Of a DNA stretch of 32,150 bases, positions 17,684 through 26,195 are shown piece after piece. Location: the NCBI GenBank assembly GCA_938030175.1, contig CALHGQ010000056.1, positions 1 through 32,150 of the forward strand, written 5' to 3'. The notes below the pieces were generated by a model. The model did no database searches and had not been told where the DNA came from. It saw only the letters and a list, made by a program, of their open reading frames with translations. The translations under genes were made by a program, and so were the position numbers. Every line of letters begins with the position of its first letter. Within the stretch, counting starts at the first letter, position 1. This DNA comes from an uncultured bacterium. Lineage in GTDB: Bacteria; Planctomycetota; UBA1135; GCA-002686595.

Positions 17684-17760
17684 GGAATGACCCGAGACGT
17701 GTCTCGGAGGGAAAAGCTTCGGATGAAGAAGGCCGAAGGGGAGGAACGCGGCGGGAGGAG

Positions 17761-18960
17761 CTAGAAGAGCTGGCCGTCGCGATCTTGGTCGTATTCGAGG
17801 TTCCCGTTGACGTAGACGGATTGGACAGCGGAGCGAGGATCCAGCGGATCGCCACCCCAGAGAACGATGTCGGCGTCTTTGCCGACCTCAAGGCTGCCGA
17901 TGTGTTCGGACAGGTCGAACGCTTTGGCAGGGTGAATCGTGAGGGCACGCAGCATCTGGTACGGATCCGCCCCGTAGCGTGCGCTCATGGAGCCTTGGAG
18001 GAAGAAGAGCTCCTCGGGGATGACACCGGAATCGGTGTTGAGGGAAAACAGCGGCACGCCGGCCTTCACGAACTCGGCGCCGGAGCCGATGATCCGCCCC
18101 TCGCGGCTGCTGAAGTAGTCGATGGTTCGCGGACCGTGGTTCACCGGAATGCCCACCGACGCCAGAGCTTCCGCGGACTTCCAGCCGTCGAAGCTTCCGT
18201 GGGAGACCACGGCCTTCGCGCCGTACTTGACCTTCCACATGCGGGCGGTGTTCAGCACGCCCTCGCTGCCGGCGGTGTGAATCAGCACCGGGATCTCCCC
18301 GTGAAGGACCTTTTCCAGGTCGATCAATGCCGGATCAAAGCGGTCCATCCGGCGCGAGGCGAGCGCGCGGTTGTTCACGTCCGTGAGGTTCCACTCCATC
18401 CCCGCACGGGTCACTCCAAAGTCGGTGGAGTTGCGCCCTTGGGGATTGGAGTCCTGGGCGATCTTGATTCCGCCCGGGCTCTTGTGGATGGAAGCGTCAA
18501 AGCCAGCGCGCGCTGGCTTGTAGACGAAGCCGACGCCGCCCATGTTCGTGCCGCTACCGGGGATGCCAAAGAGGCTCGTCACGCCCCCCGCGCGCCCGAC
18601 GCGAATGAGCGGGTTCTCGGGCTTGAACGCGGCCACGGCCCGAAGCTCTGGGTTCACGGCGTGGACCATGTCGTTGACGTCGCCGAACCCGCCGCTATGG
18701 ATGTGCGTGTGCAGGTCCACGAGCCCAGGGGAAGCCCATGAGCTACGGCGGTCCAACGGCTCTGGCAGGTCAGGTCGATCGACGATCGGACCGGCGTAGG
18801 CAATGTCACCGTCGGCGATGACGAGCATGGCGGGCGAGATCACCTCGTCCGCGTCGTTCATCGTGAGAAGCTTGCCGACGTGAAGTACGACGGGCTCCGA
18901 TGCTTCGCTCGAACCTTGCAGGGCAAGGGCTGCGGCGGCCAGTGTCAGGAGGGCGCCCAT
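17761..18960 (-). CDS. A9: secreted amidohydrolase, metal ligands intact
   Basis: SPGLVDLHTHIH (HxH), IKIAQDSNP, VLIHTAG, VVSHGSFD, LNTDSGVIPEE; signal peptide MGALLTLAAAALALQGSSEA. Confidence 0.92.
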   Translation of the reverse strand: MGALLTLAAAALALQGSSEASEPVVLHVGKLLTMNDADEVISPAMLVIADGDIAYAGPIVDRPDLPEPLDRRSSWASPGLVDLHTHIHSGGFGDVNDMVHAVNPELRAVAAFKPENPLIRVGRAGGVTSLFGIPGSGTNMGGVGFVYKPARAGFDASIHKSPGGIKIAQDSNPQGRNSTDFGVTRAGMEWNLTDVNNRALASRRMDRFDPALIDLEKVLHGEIPVLIHTAGSEGVLNTARMWKVKYGAKAVVSHGSFDGWKSAEALASVGIPVNHGPRTIDYFSSREGRIIGSGAEFVKAGVPLFSLNTDSGVIPEELFFLQGSMSARYGADPYQMLRALTIHPAKAFDLSEHIGSLEVGKDADIVLWGGDPLDPRSAVQSVYVNGNLEYDQDRDGQLF

Positions 18961-20243
18961 TACCAGCTCCTCCCGTCGCGGTCAGCGCAATAGGCACAGG
19001 CGCCGTTGACCCAGGTCGCCTCAAAGGCGGTTCGCGGATCGATGGGGTCGCCGTCCGTCACGATGAAGTCGGCGTCCTTCCCAACCTCAAGGCTACCGAC
19101 GCGGTGGGCGATGCCCGCGGTGCGCGCAGGCACGATCGTCACGCCACGGAGCCCTTGGCCGCGCTCGTTGCGAAGGCCATACCGCACCCCCATGGCCGCC
19201 TGCATCGACAGCTCTTCCTGGGGCACCACCGGAGCGTCGGTGTTGAACCCAACCTCGTCCATACCCGCCTCTTGAAAGCCCCATGCGGTGCCTTCGATCC
19301 GGCCGTCCGTGTCGAAGCGCGGCGGCCGAGGGATCATGATCTCCCGCGGGCCGAGGATGGCTGCGACGCCGTACTTCTTGGCCTCGGGGGTCGTGAGGTA
19401 GCTATCGAATGAGCCGTGATCGATGTAAGTCGGCAGCCCAAAGTCACGCGCCAGAAGCGTGATCGACATCAGCACGAGCTGGTAGTACTGCGTGTGCGTC
19501 GAGACCTGCGTGCGGTTTGCGTAGAGCTCGCGGAAGATGTCGAGCCCAAGGTCGCGCTTCGGCTTTTCTCCCTCGCCGTTCTCGAAGCGCTCCCAGGCGC
19601 GGGCGTAGCTGCGGCCCCGCGTGAGGCGGTAGCGCAGCGTGTAGTTCATCAGGATGCGTCCCATCCCGTAGCCCCAGCGGGTGGGGTTGTCCCCCTGGGC
19701 GATCTTGAGTGAGCCGGGATCGCGAACCAGCGCGTCCTCGTACTCGTCCTCGCCGAGCTTCATCAGAACGCCTTGGCCCCCGATGTTCGTACCCGACCCA
19801 GGGATGAAAAGGATGGTGGTGACGCCCGCGGCGAGCGGGCGCTCCAGCCGTGAGTTGTTGGGAACCACCACCGGTGAAACGCGGAGCTCCGAGTTCACCT
19901 GGTAGACCATGTCGTTGATGTCCCCCGTCGACCCGCCCACGTGGCTGTGCAGGTCGATGAAGCCCGGGGCGAGCCAATGGTCGCCGTAGTCCGTGACGTT
20001 GACCCACTCCTTATCGGCAACGTCAGCGCCCGCATGGATGGCGACGATCTTGCCGTCGGCGATCACCATCACGGGATCCTCCACCACCTGGACGCCTTCG
20101 TCGGCGCAGGTAATGAGCTTCCCGGCTCGCACGACCAACGAACCGATGGGTTGCCCTGGGGGCAACTCGGTCGAAGGGCTGTCCACGCGCGCGCCTACTG
20201 CGGCGCAGAGCGCGAGGGCCGGGATCGTCAGGGTGAGGAACAT
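18960..20243 (-). CDS. A8: secreted amidohydrolase, metal ligands intact
   Basis: APGFIDLHSHVG, LKIAQGDNP, STHTQ, YIDHGSFD, FNTDAPVVPQEE; signal peptide MFLTLTIPALALCAAVGA. Confidence 0.92.
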   Translation of the reverse strand: MFLTLTIPALALCAAVGARVDSPSTELPPGQPIGSLVVRAGKLITCADEGVQVVEDPVMVIADGKIVAIHAGADVADKEWVNVTDYGDHWLAPGFIDLHSHVGGSTGDINDMVYQVNSELRVSPVVVPNNSRLERPLAAGVTTILFIPGSGTNIGGQGVLMKLGEDEYEDALVRDPGSLKIAQGDNPTRWGYGMGRILMNYTLRYRLTRGRSYARAWERFENGEGEKPKRDLGLDIFRELYANRTQVSTHTQYYQLVLMSITLLARDFGLPTYIDHGSFDSYLTTPEAKKYGVAAILGPREIMIPRPPRFDTDGRIEGTAWGFQEAGMDEVGFNTDAPVVPQEELSMQAAMGVRYGLRNERGQGLRGVTIVPARTAGIAHRVGSLEVGKDADFIVTDGDPIDPRTAFEATWVNGACAYCADRDGRSW

Positions 20244-20263
20244 GGAGGGGAGGACTGAGTCGC

Positions 20264-21694
20264 CTACCAGAGACGCTTCTCTTCGGACGTGTCGTACACG
20301 GACTCACCGCTCTGCCATGCGGCCTTCACGAAGCTGCGAGGGTCAGCGGGGTCGCCGGTGATCCAGAGCAGGTCCGCAATCTTGCCGACCTCGATGCTGC
20401 CAAGGGACTCATCGAGTCCACACGCCATGGCCGGCACGATGGTCAAGCCGCGGACAGCGTCCATCTTTGAGTTGTCGAAACCGTAGCGAACGCCCATGGC
20501 TGCCTGCAGGGGCAACTCTTCCTGGGGGATCACAGGGGAGTCGGTGTTGAACCCGATGCGCGTCACCCCCATCTCTTGGTAGCCGGCCACGCAGCCCTGA
20601 ATGCGCTCAGGGTTCGAGCCTGACCAGTTGATGAAGCCGCGGGTGGGAACGTCGATCGCACGGGGCCCGACGATGGCGAAGATCTCACGGTCCTCGATCT
20701 CCTGGCCGAGGCGCCACGTGTCGAAGGTGCCGTGGTCGATGTACACCGGGATGCCCAGCTCGTCGTGCACCATCGTCAGCGTCTTGAGTGCAACCTGGTA
20801 GATCTGCGTGTGGGTCGAGATCTGCGCTTCCTTCGCCATCAGGGCGCGGAAGGTCTCGAACTGCGGATCGATCTCAGGCCTCTCGCCGCCGTTCTTCTCG
20901 TACTCCGTCCACTTGGCCGCGTAGTTCGTGCCGCGACGCAAGGTGTTCCGCGTGTTCCAGTTCATGAACGTACGGCTCGGAGAGATCGTCCAACGTTCCG
21001 GGTTACCGGCCTGGGCCAGCTTCATGGAGCCGGGGTCACGGATCTCTGCGCGGTCGAACGTGTCGAAGCCCGAGCGCAGGAGAATGCCCTGGCCGCCGAT
21101 GTTCGCGCCGGAACCGGGGATGTACAGCACGGTCGTCACGCCGGCGGCCAGGCCGCGGCGCAGGGCGCCGTTGCCTGCGATCACGTCGCTGGACGCGCGC
21201 AGCCCTGGGTTCGTGAGGTAGACCGTGTCGTTGAGACCAAACGCGCCGGCGATGTGGCAGTGCAGCTCCACGATGCCCGGCATGAGCCAGTCGTTCCCGA
21301 GGTCCTTGACCTCGTAGTCGGACGGGATCTCGATTTCTGAGGCGGGGCCAACCGCTTCGATGCGCCCATCCTTGACGAGCACCACGCCGTTGTTCACGAC
21401 GGAGCGCCCCTGCCATTCGGCGGTCAGGATCTTCTTCGCGGTCACAGCGAGGCCAGGACCGTCCAGCATGCCAGCCTTCGGGGCGGCGGCGGCACGGCCC
21501 GGCACCACGGGGGGCTTCGGGGCGATACCGTTCGGATCGCGCTTCAGGATGGGCCGCTTCGCGGGCTTGGAGGCGTCGAAGGAGTCGGCGCTCGCATCAG
21601 CACACAAGACAAGGCCCAGAGCCGCGGCGGCACTGACTCCAAGGGTCGACAAAGCCGCGGAGGTTCCGCGCAGACGGTTCAGGGTTTCGCGCAT
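20264..21694 (-). CDS. A7: secreted amidohydrolase, metal ligands intact
   Basis: MPGIVELHCHIAG, MKLAQAGNPE, STHTQIYQV, YIDHGTFD, FNTDSPVIPQEE; signal peptide STLGVSAAAALGLVLCADASA. Confidence 0.92.
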   Translation of the reverse strand: MRETLNRLRGTSAALSTLGVSAAAALGLVLCADASADSFDASKPAKRPILKRDPNGIAPKPPVVPGRAAAAPKAGMLDGPGLAVTAKKILTAEWQGRSVVNNGVVLVKDGRIEAVGPASEIEIPSDYEVKDLGNDWLMPGIVELHCHIAGAFGLNDTVYLTNPGLRASSDVIAGNGALRRGLAAGVTTVLYIPGSGANIGGQGILLRSGFDTFDRAEIRDPGSMKLAQAGNPERWTISPSRTFMNWNTRNTLRRGTNYAAKWTEYEKNGGERPEIDPQFETFRALMAKEAQISTHTQIYQVALKTLTMVHDELGIPVYIDHGTFDTWRLGQEIEDREIFAIVGPRAIDVPTRGFINWSGSNPERIQGCVAGYQEMGVTRIGFNTDSPVIPQEELPLQAAMGVRYGFDNSKMDAVRGLTIVPAMACGLDESLGSIEVGKIADLLWITGDPADPRSFVKAAWQSGESVYDTSEEKRLW

Positions 21695-23067
21695 CAGTAG
21701 CGGCGCTCTTCGAGCGCGTCGTAGACCTTTTCACCCTCTTGGAAGGTGAGGTAAATCATCGTGCGGGGGTCTGTCGGATCCCCAGACGAAAGAATGAAGT
21801 CGGCGTCCTTGCCGGGCTCGAGGCTGCCGACTCGATCGGCGATACCTGCGGCAGTGGCGGGCACGATCGTGAGGCCGCGGACGTGGAGGGCGGCGTCGTT
21901 CTTGAAGCCGTAGCGCACCGCCATGGCGGCCTGGAGCGGGAGCGCCTCCTGGGGGATCACCGGGGAGTCCGTGTTGAAGCCGATCATCGTGTGACCCTCC
22001 TCCTGGTACTTCGCGGCGATGCCGAAGATCGCGCCGTCGTTGTCGTTCACGATGAAGAGACCGGGGCGGTACTCCACGTTGATGCTGTTGCTGATGGCGC
22101 GCGGCCCGAGGATCGCGGGGACGCCAGCCTTCTCGGCCTCAGGCGCGGCGCGCCAGCCGTCGAATGAACCGTGGTCGATGTAGACGTCGAGCCCGAGCTC
22201 TTCCTTGACCATCTTCACGGTCATGAGGACGACCTGATAGATCTGCGTGTGCGCCGAGAGCTGGACCTTCTTGTCCACGAGTCCACGGAAGGCGCTCCAC
22301 ATCGGATCGGCCTTGGGCTTCTCACCGCCGTTCTTCTCGAAGCTGGTCCACGACTTCGCGTAGGCGATGCCGCGCTTCAGCGTGTGGCGCGTGTTCCAGT
22401 TCATGAAGGAACGCCCGACGCCCATGAGGAAGCTCTCGGGGTTGCCCGCCTGGGCCAGCTTCAGGGAGCCGGGGTTGCGAATCTCCATCCGCTCGTACTT
22501 CTCAAAGCCGGTCTTGAGGAGCACGCCTTGGCCGCCGATGTTCGTGCCCGAACCCGGGATGTAGAGCACGCTCGTGACCCCGGCGGCGGAGCCGTTGAGG
22601 AAGTCGCTGTTGCCAGGCACCACCGACGTCCAGGCACGGATGCCCGGATTGGTCAGGTAGACCATGTCGTTGAGGTCGTTCGTGAAGAAACTCGCGCCCG
22701 CGACGTGGCTGTGCAGGTCGATCATCCCCGGCGAGAGCCAGTCCGACGATCGGTCGAGGATCTCGTGGGTCTCCGCGAGGGCCTCAAGGTCGACTTCGCT
22801 GCGTCGAGCGATGCGGACCACCTTGCCCTCTTCGACGATCATCGCGGCGTTGTCGATGACCTGCTCGCCCTCCAAGGGCATCGCAAGGGCCTTCTTCGCC
22901 AAGACGACTAGGCCTCGCTCGGCACCTGCCGCGCCCGGTGATGGATCACCCACAGCTCCGCTCCACCCCATCGCACCCGCGCCAGCCATGCTGACGAGAA
23001 GTGCGGCGGAGAGAGAGGCGGCCGCGATGCGCGACAGAGTCCCTGGAGTCGAAACCTGGAGCCCCAT
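21694..23067 (-). CDS. A6: secreted amidohydrolase, metal ligands intact
   Basis: SPGMIDLHSHVAG, LKLAQAGNPE, SAHTQIYQV, YIDHGSFD, FNTDSPVIPQE; signal peptide region SRIAAASLSAALLVSMAGAGA. Confidence 0.92.
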   Translation of the reverse strand: MGLQVSTPGTLSRIAAASLSAALLVSMAGAGAMGWSGAVGDPSPGAAGAERGLVVLAKKALAMPLEGEQVIDNAAMIVEEGKVVRIARRSEVDLEALAETHEILDRSSDWLSPGMIDLHSHVAGASFFTNDLNDMVYLTNPGIRAWTSVVPGNSDFLNGSAAGVTSVLYIPGSGTNIGGQGVLLKTGFEKYERMEIRNPGSLKLAQAGNPESFLMGVGRSFMNWNTRHTLKRGIAYAKSWTSFEKNGGEKPKADPMWSAFRGLVDKKVQLSAHTQIYQVVLMTVKMVKEELGLDVYIDHGSFDGWRAAPEAEKAGVPAILGPRAISNSINVEYRPGLFIVNDNDGAIFGIAAKYQEEGHTMIGFNTDSPVIPQEALPLQAAMAVRYGFKNDAALHVRGLTIVPATAAGIADRVGSLEPGKDADFILSSGDPTDPRTMIYLTFQEGEKVYDALEERRY

Positions 23068-23069
23068 GA

Positions 23070-26000
23070 CTAGCGGACTTCCTTGCCGTTGACGAAGACG
23101 CGCAGGATGGAAGACGAGATCTCCATCGGGTTGCCGTCCAGGATGACGATGTCGGCGTCCATGCCGGCCTCAAGGGTTCCGACGCGGTCTTCGATGCAGA
23201 GCATCTTCGCTGCGTCGGAGGTCAGCCCCTTGAGGGCCGCCGACGGCGCCAGGCCCTGGGCCACTGCGCGCGCCGCCATGACGCTGAGCTCCGCGGCGCC
23301 CTCTTCCCGTTGGCTGAGGAAGGCGATCGGAATGCCAGCGGCTGAGACTTCCACGAGTCGGTTGCGCCGAAGCCCGCTCTTCTCCGTAGCCGTCATGCGG
23401 TTCATCGGAACGAGCACACCCGCGACACGACCCGCGATGCGGCCCGCGACCTTGTGGACATCGTCCGAGTCGATGAGCACCGGCTTGATGCCGTACTCCT
23501 CGAAGCGATCGACGCACGCGACGATCTGATCGTCGCGGCTGACCTTGACGATGACCGCTGCCTCGCCAGCCATGGCGCGACGGATCGGCTCGAGGTCGAG
23601 GTCGACAGAGGGCTTCTTCGGCATGCCCTTGGGCGGCTTCGGAGCCTTCTCTTTCTTCTCCACCTTCACGATGCGCTTGGCGACCTTGTACTCGGTGGAG
23701 GTCTGCGTCACGTCGACGGCGCCGAGAACGGTCTCGCCGTCCTTCACGTCGCCGCGCAGGTACGTCTTGACCGTGTCGTCCTCCTCCTCGTCTTTGTCCT
23801 CGTCCTTCTTGTCGGCATCCTTGTCGGCGTCTTTGTCGTCGTCCTTGGACTTCTTCGACTTCTTGGACTTCTTCGGCGGCGGATCGTTGGAGTAGATCTG
23901 AGCGAGGGTCGCCTCGAGGTCGCCATCAGGCGTCTCGATGGTCAGCGTCACGTCGTAGTCCGTTCGGCTGCCTGTGACCGTCAGAAGATCATCGAATCCG
24001 GCCATGCGAGCCGTACCTTCGATCGAGCCGTCTGCCGACTCCAAGAAGCGGAAGCGAACGCTGCCTGCGTCCTCGCCGTCAGCGGGCGTGAAGCTGCCAG
24101 CGAAGACGCCCGTCACCGGCTTGGCCGGGTCGCGCTCCTTCTTCTTCTTTTTCTTCTTGTCGTCCTCGTCCTCTTCCTCGTCGTCAGAGTCTTCGTCCTC
24201 GTCATCGTCCTCTTCCTCCGCGGCCTCAGGGGCGGGCGGAGTCCACTTGGCCATGTCGGCCTCGTACTTGTCCCAGCTATCCGCGTAGGCCTTGGCCTTC
24301 TTGAGCTGCTGGGTGACGTTGGCGCCGGACTGGGCGATGATCGAGTTGTCCCACTGCAAACGCACCGAAGCGACGCTGTCCACCACGAGGTGGTCGAAGC
24401 TGTCAGCCGCCGGCTTATAGGCGATCGACGGAGTGACCCCGCCGAGGTTCTGGGAGATCATGTTGACCGTGGTGACGCCGTTGCGTGCCACCTGTCGGTC
24501 TGCGTAGTCGCCGGGCTCTAGGATGCGAGTCAGGTCGAGGCGCGTCGTGAACGCCCGGCGACCGCCTTCGGTCCCGAGGTGCCCATAGGCGTCGATCATT
24601 CCAGGCATCGCGGAAGCGCCACGCACCACGGCAGCGCCGGCAGGCCGCGCGACCTGGGCCGCCACCTGGGCGATCTTGCCGTCCCGCACGAGGATCTCGC
24701 CGGGGCTGTGCACAACGCCGTTGCCCACGTGGAGCTCGTCGACGCTGATGACGACGGGCCCGGGGTTCGACGCTGCGGAAGACATCGACCCGCCGGAGCC
24801 ACCCGAGCCAGAGCCCGAGGATCCGCCCGCAGTCATGGCCGATGCCATGGTCGGGTTCCAAGCTTCGGTGCCGCCTACGTACGTGGCGACCACGGAAGCC
24901 CCGATGGAAAGGGGTGAGCCGGTCATGACGACGATGTCCGCGTCCTTACCGACCGCAAGGCTTCCGACACGATCGTCCACGCCGAGAACCTTCGCGGCGT
25001 TGAGCGTGATTCCGGCCAATGCGTCGGCCTCGGACAGGCCACCGCGCATGGCGAGGGCCGCAGCGAAACGAATTTCGGAGGCACCGAGGCCCTTCGGAAC
25101 GGTGATCGCGACTTCGACACCTTCGCCCACGAGGCGCGCAATGCCGTCGTAGGTCGGCCACTTCGCGGTCTCCGTCTTGCCGACGTTGCGTCCTTGCTCG
25201 TAGTGCGGACGCGCGATCACGGGCACGCCCGCGGCTGCGATGTCCTCGGCGAGGGAAGCCGCCTGGCTTGCCCCGTCGATCACGAGGGGGAATCCGAAGC
25301 GCTTGGCCAGGTCGAGGACCGCGGCGACTTCGCCCTGGGACTCGGCCCCAAGGCGCCAGGTCGCGCCCGCCTTCATTGCCTTGGCGAGGGCAGGACCCGT
25401 CTGGCGGCCGTACTCTTCCTCGAAGGAGCGGTCTCCCCCAGCAAAAGCCATGAGCTCTTCGATCGCGAGCACCGCGCCCATCGTGGTGCGCGGCAGCTGC
25501 GGCGACTCAACGCCCAGCCCAACGTCCACGGTCGCGGGCACGGGCGGTTCCCAGTAGCCGCGCGTCCGGCGCGCTTCCTCACTGATCGATCCGTGCAGGC
25601 CTGCGGACTCCAGCAGGACGCGAGCGTCCGGCGAGCCCATCTCACCACCACCCGTCTTGACGACGGCGCCCTGGCCAGCGATCAGTCGACCACGGGCCGG
25701 AGCGAGGTACACCGTGGTGATACCGCTCTTGAGTCCGGAGATGATGCTGGAGTAGGGATCGAACTGGTCGATCGCGAGCAGCGTCGGGTCCGCGGTGCGC
25801 GGCCCTGCCGTCGGGCTGGCGTACGCCGAATCCGCTGCCACGAAGCCAGGCACGATGACGGCCTCGGAGCCGTAGTCCATCGTGGTGGCGTTCGCCGGGA
25901 TCTCGACGTCGGCCGCGGCGCCAACAGCGGTGATCTTGCCGTCCGTGACGACGATCACGCCGTCTTCGAACGACGCGCCGCCCTCGACGGCATGGATGGT

Positions 26001-26174
26001 GCCGGCACGCAGCGCCATGGTGCCCGACTGGGTCGAGCTAGGCGCGTACGCCGTGGAAGGCATCGCCAGAGCGAAGGCCGTCGTCGCGGCTGCGGTCATG
26101 CCGAGAACGAGGCCAGGGGAGGCCTGACTCGCGGCGGATTGGAACGGCAGCAGTGTTGAAATGAGGTTACGCAT
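23070..26174 (-). CDS. A5: secreted tandem (double) amidohydrolase-like protein, both domains predicted inactive; acidic/Lys-rich inserts and a beta-rich inserted domain
   Basis: Two end signatures (LGVDDRVGSLAVGKDADIVVMTGSP and LCIEDRVGTLEAGMDADIVILDGNP); Gly/Ser linker between; HxH positions read GFVAADSAYA and GMIDAYGHLG. Confidence 0.88.
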   Translation of the reverse strand: MRNLISTLLPFQSAASQASPGLVLGMTAAATTAFALAMPSTAYAPSSTQSGTMALRAGTIHAVEGGASFEDGVIVVTDGKITAVGAAADVEIPANATTMDYGSEAVIVPGFVAADSAYASPTAGPRTADPTLLAIDQFDPYSSIISGLKSGITTVYLAPARGRLIAGQGAVVKTGGGEMGSPDARVLLESAGLHGSISEEARRTRGYWEPPVPATVDVGLGVESPQLPRTTMGAVLAIEELMAFAGGDRSFEEEYGRQTGPALAKAMKAGATWRLGAESQGEVAAVLDLAKRFGFPLVIDGASQAASLAEDIAAAGVPVIARPHYEQGRNVGKTETAKWPTYDGIARLVGEGVEVAITVPKGLGASEIRFAAALAMRGGLSEADALAGITLNAAKVLGVDDRVGSLAVGKDADIVVMTGSPLSIGASVVATYVGGTEAWNPTMASAMTAGGSSGSGSGGSGGSMSSAASNPGPVVISVDELHVGNGVVHSPGEILVRDGKIAQVAAQVARPAGAAVVRGASAMPGMIDAYGHLGTEGGRRAFTTRLDLTRILEPGDYADRQVARNGVTTVNMISQNLGGVTPSIAYKPAADSFDHLVVDSVASVRLQWDNSIIAQSGANVTQQLKKAKAYADSWDKYEADMAKWTPPAPEAAEEEDDDEDEDSDDEEEDEDDKKKKKKKERDPAKPVTGVFAGSFTPADGEDAGSVRFRFLESADGSIEGTARMAGFDDLLTVTGSRTDYDVTLTIETPDGDLEATLAQIYSNDPPPKKSKKSKKSKDDDKDADKDADKKDEDKDEEEDDTVKTYLRGDVKDGETVLGAVDVTQTSTEYKVAKRIVKVEKKEKAPKPPKGMPKKPSVDLDLEPIRRAMAGEAAVIVKVSRDDQIVACVDRFEEYGIKPVLIDSDDVHKVAGRIAGRVAGVLVPMNRMTATEKSGLRRNRLVEVSAAGIPIAFLSQREEGAAELSVMAARAVAQGLAPSAALKGLTSDAAKMLCIEDRVGTLEAGMDADIVILDGNPMEISSSILRVFVNGKEVR
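24130..24230 (-). other. Acidic-then-lysine block in A5 C-terminal domain
   Basis: APEAAEEEDDDEDEDSDDEEEDEDDKKKKKKKERDP; long purine tract on the coding strand. Confidence 0.85.
24775..24840 (-). other. Gly/Ser interdomain linker in A5
   Basis: AMTAGGSSGSGSGGSGGSMSSA between the two amidohydrolase units. Confidence 0.8.
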
Positions 26175-26195
26175 GGGTGGACTCCGGGGAGCCGA

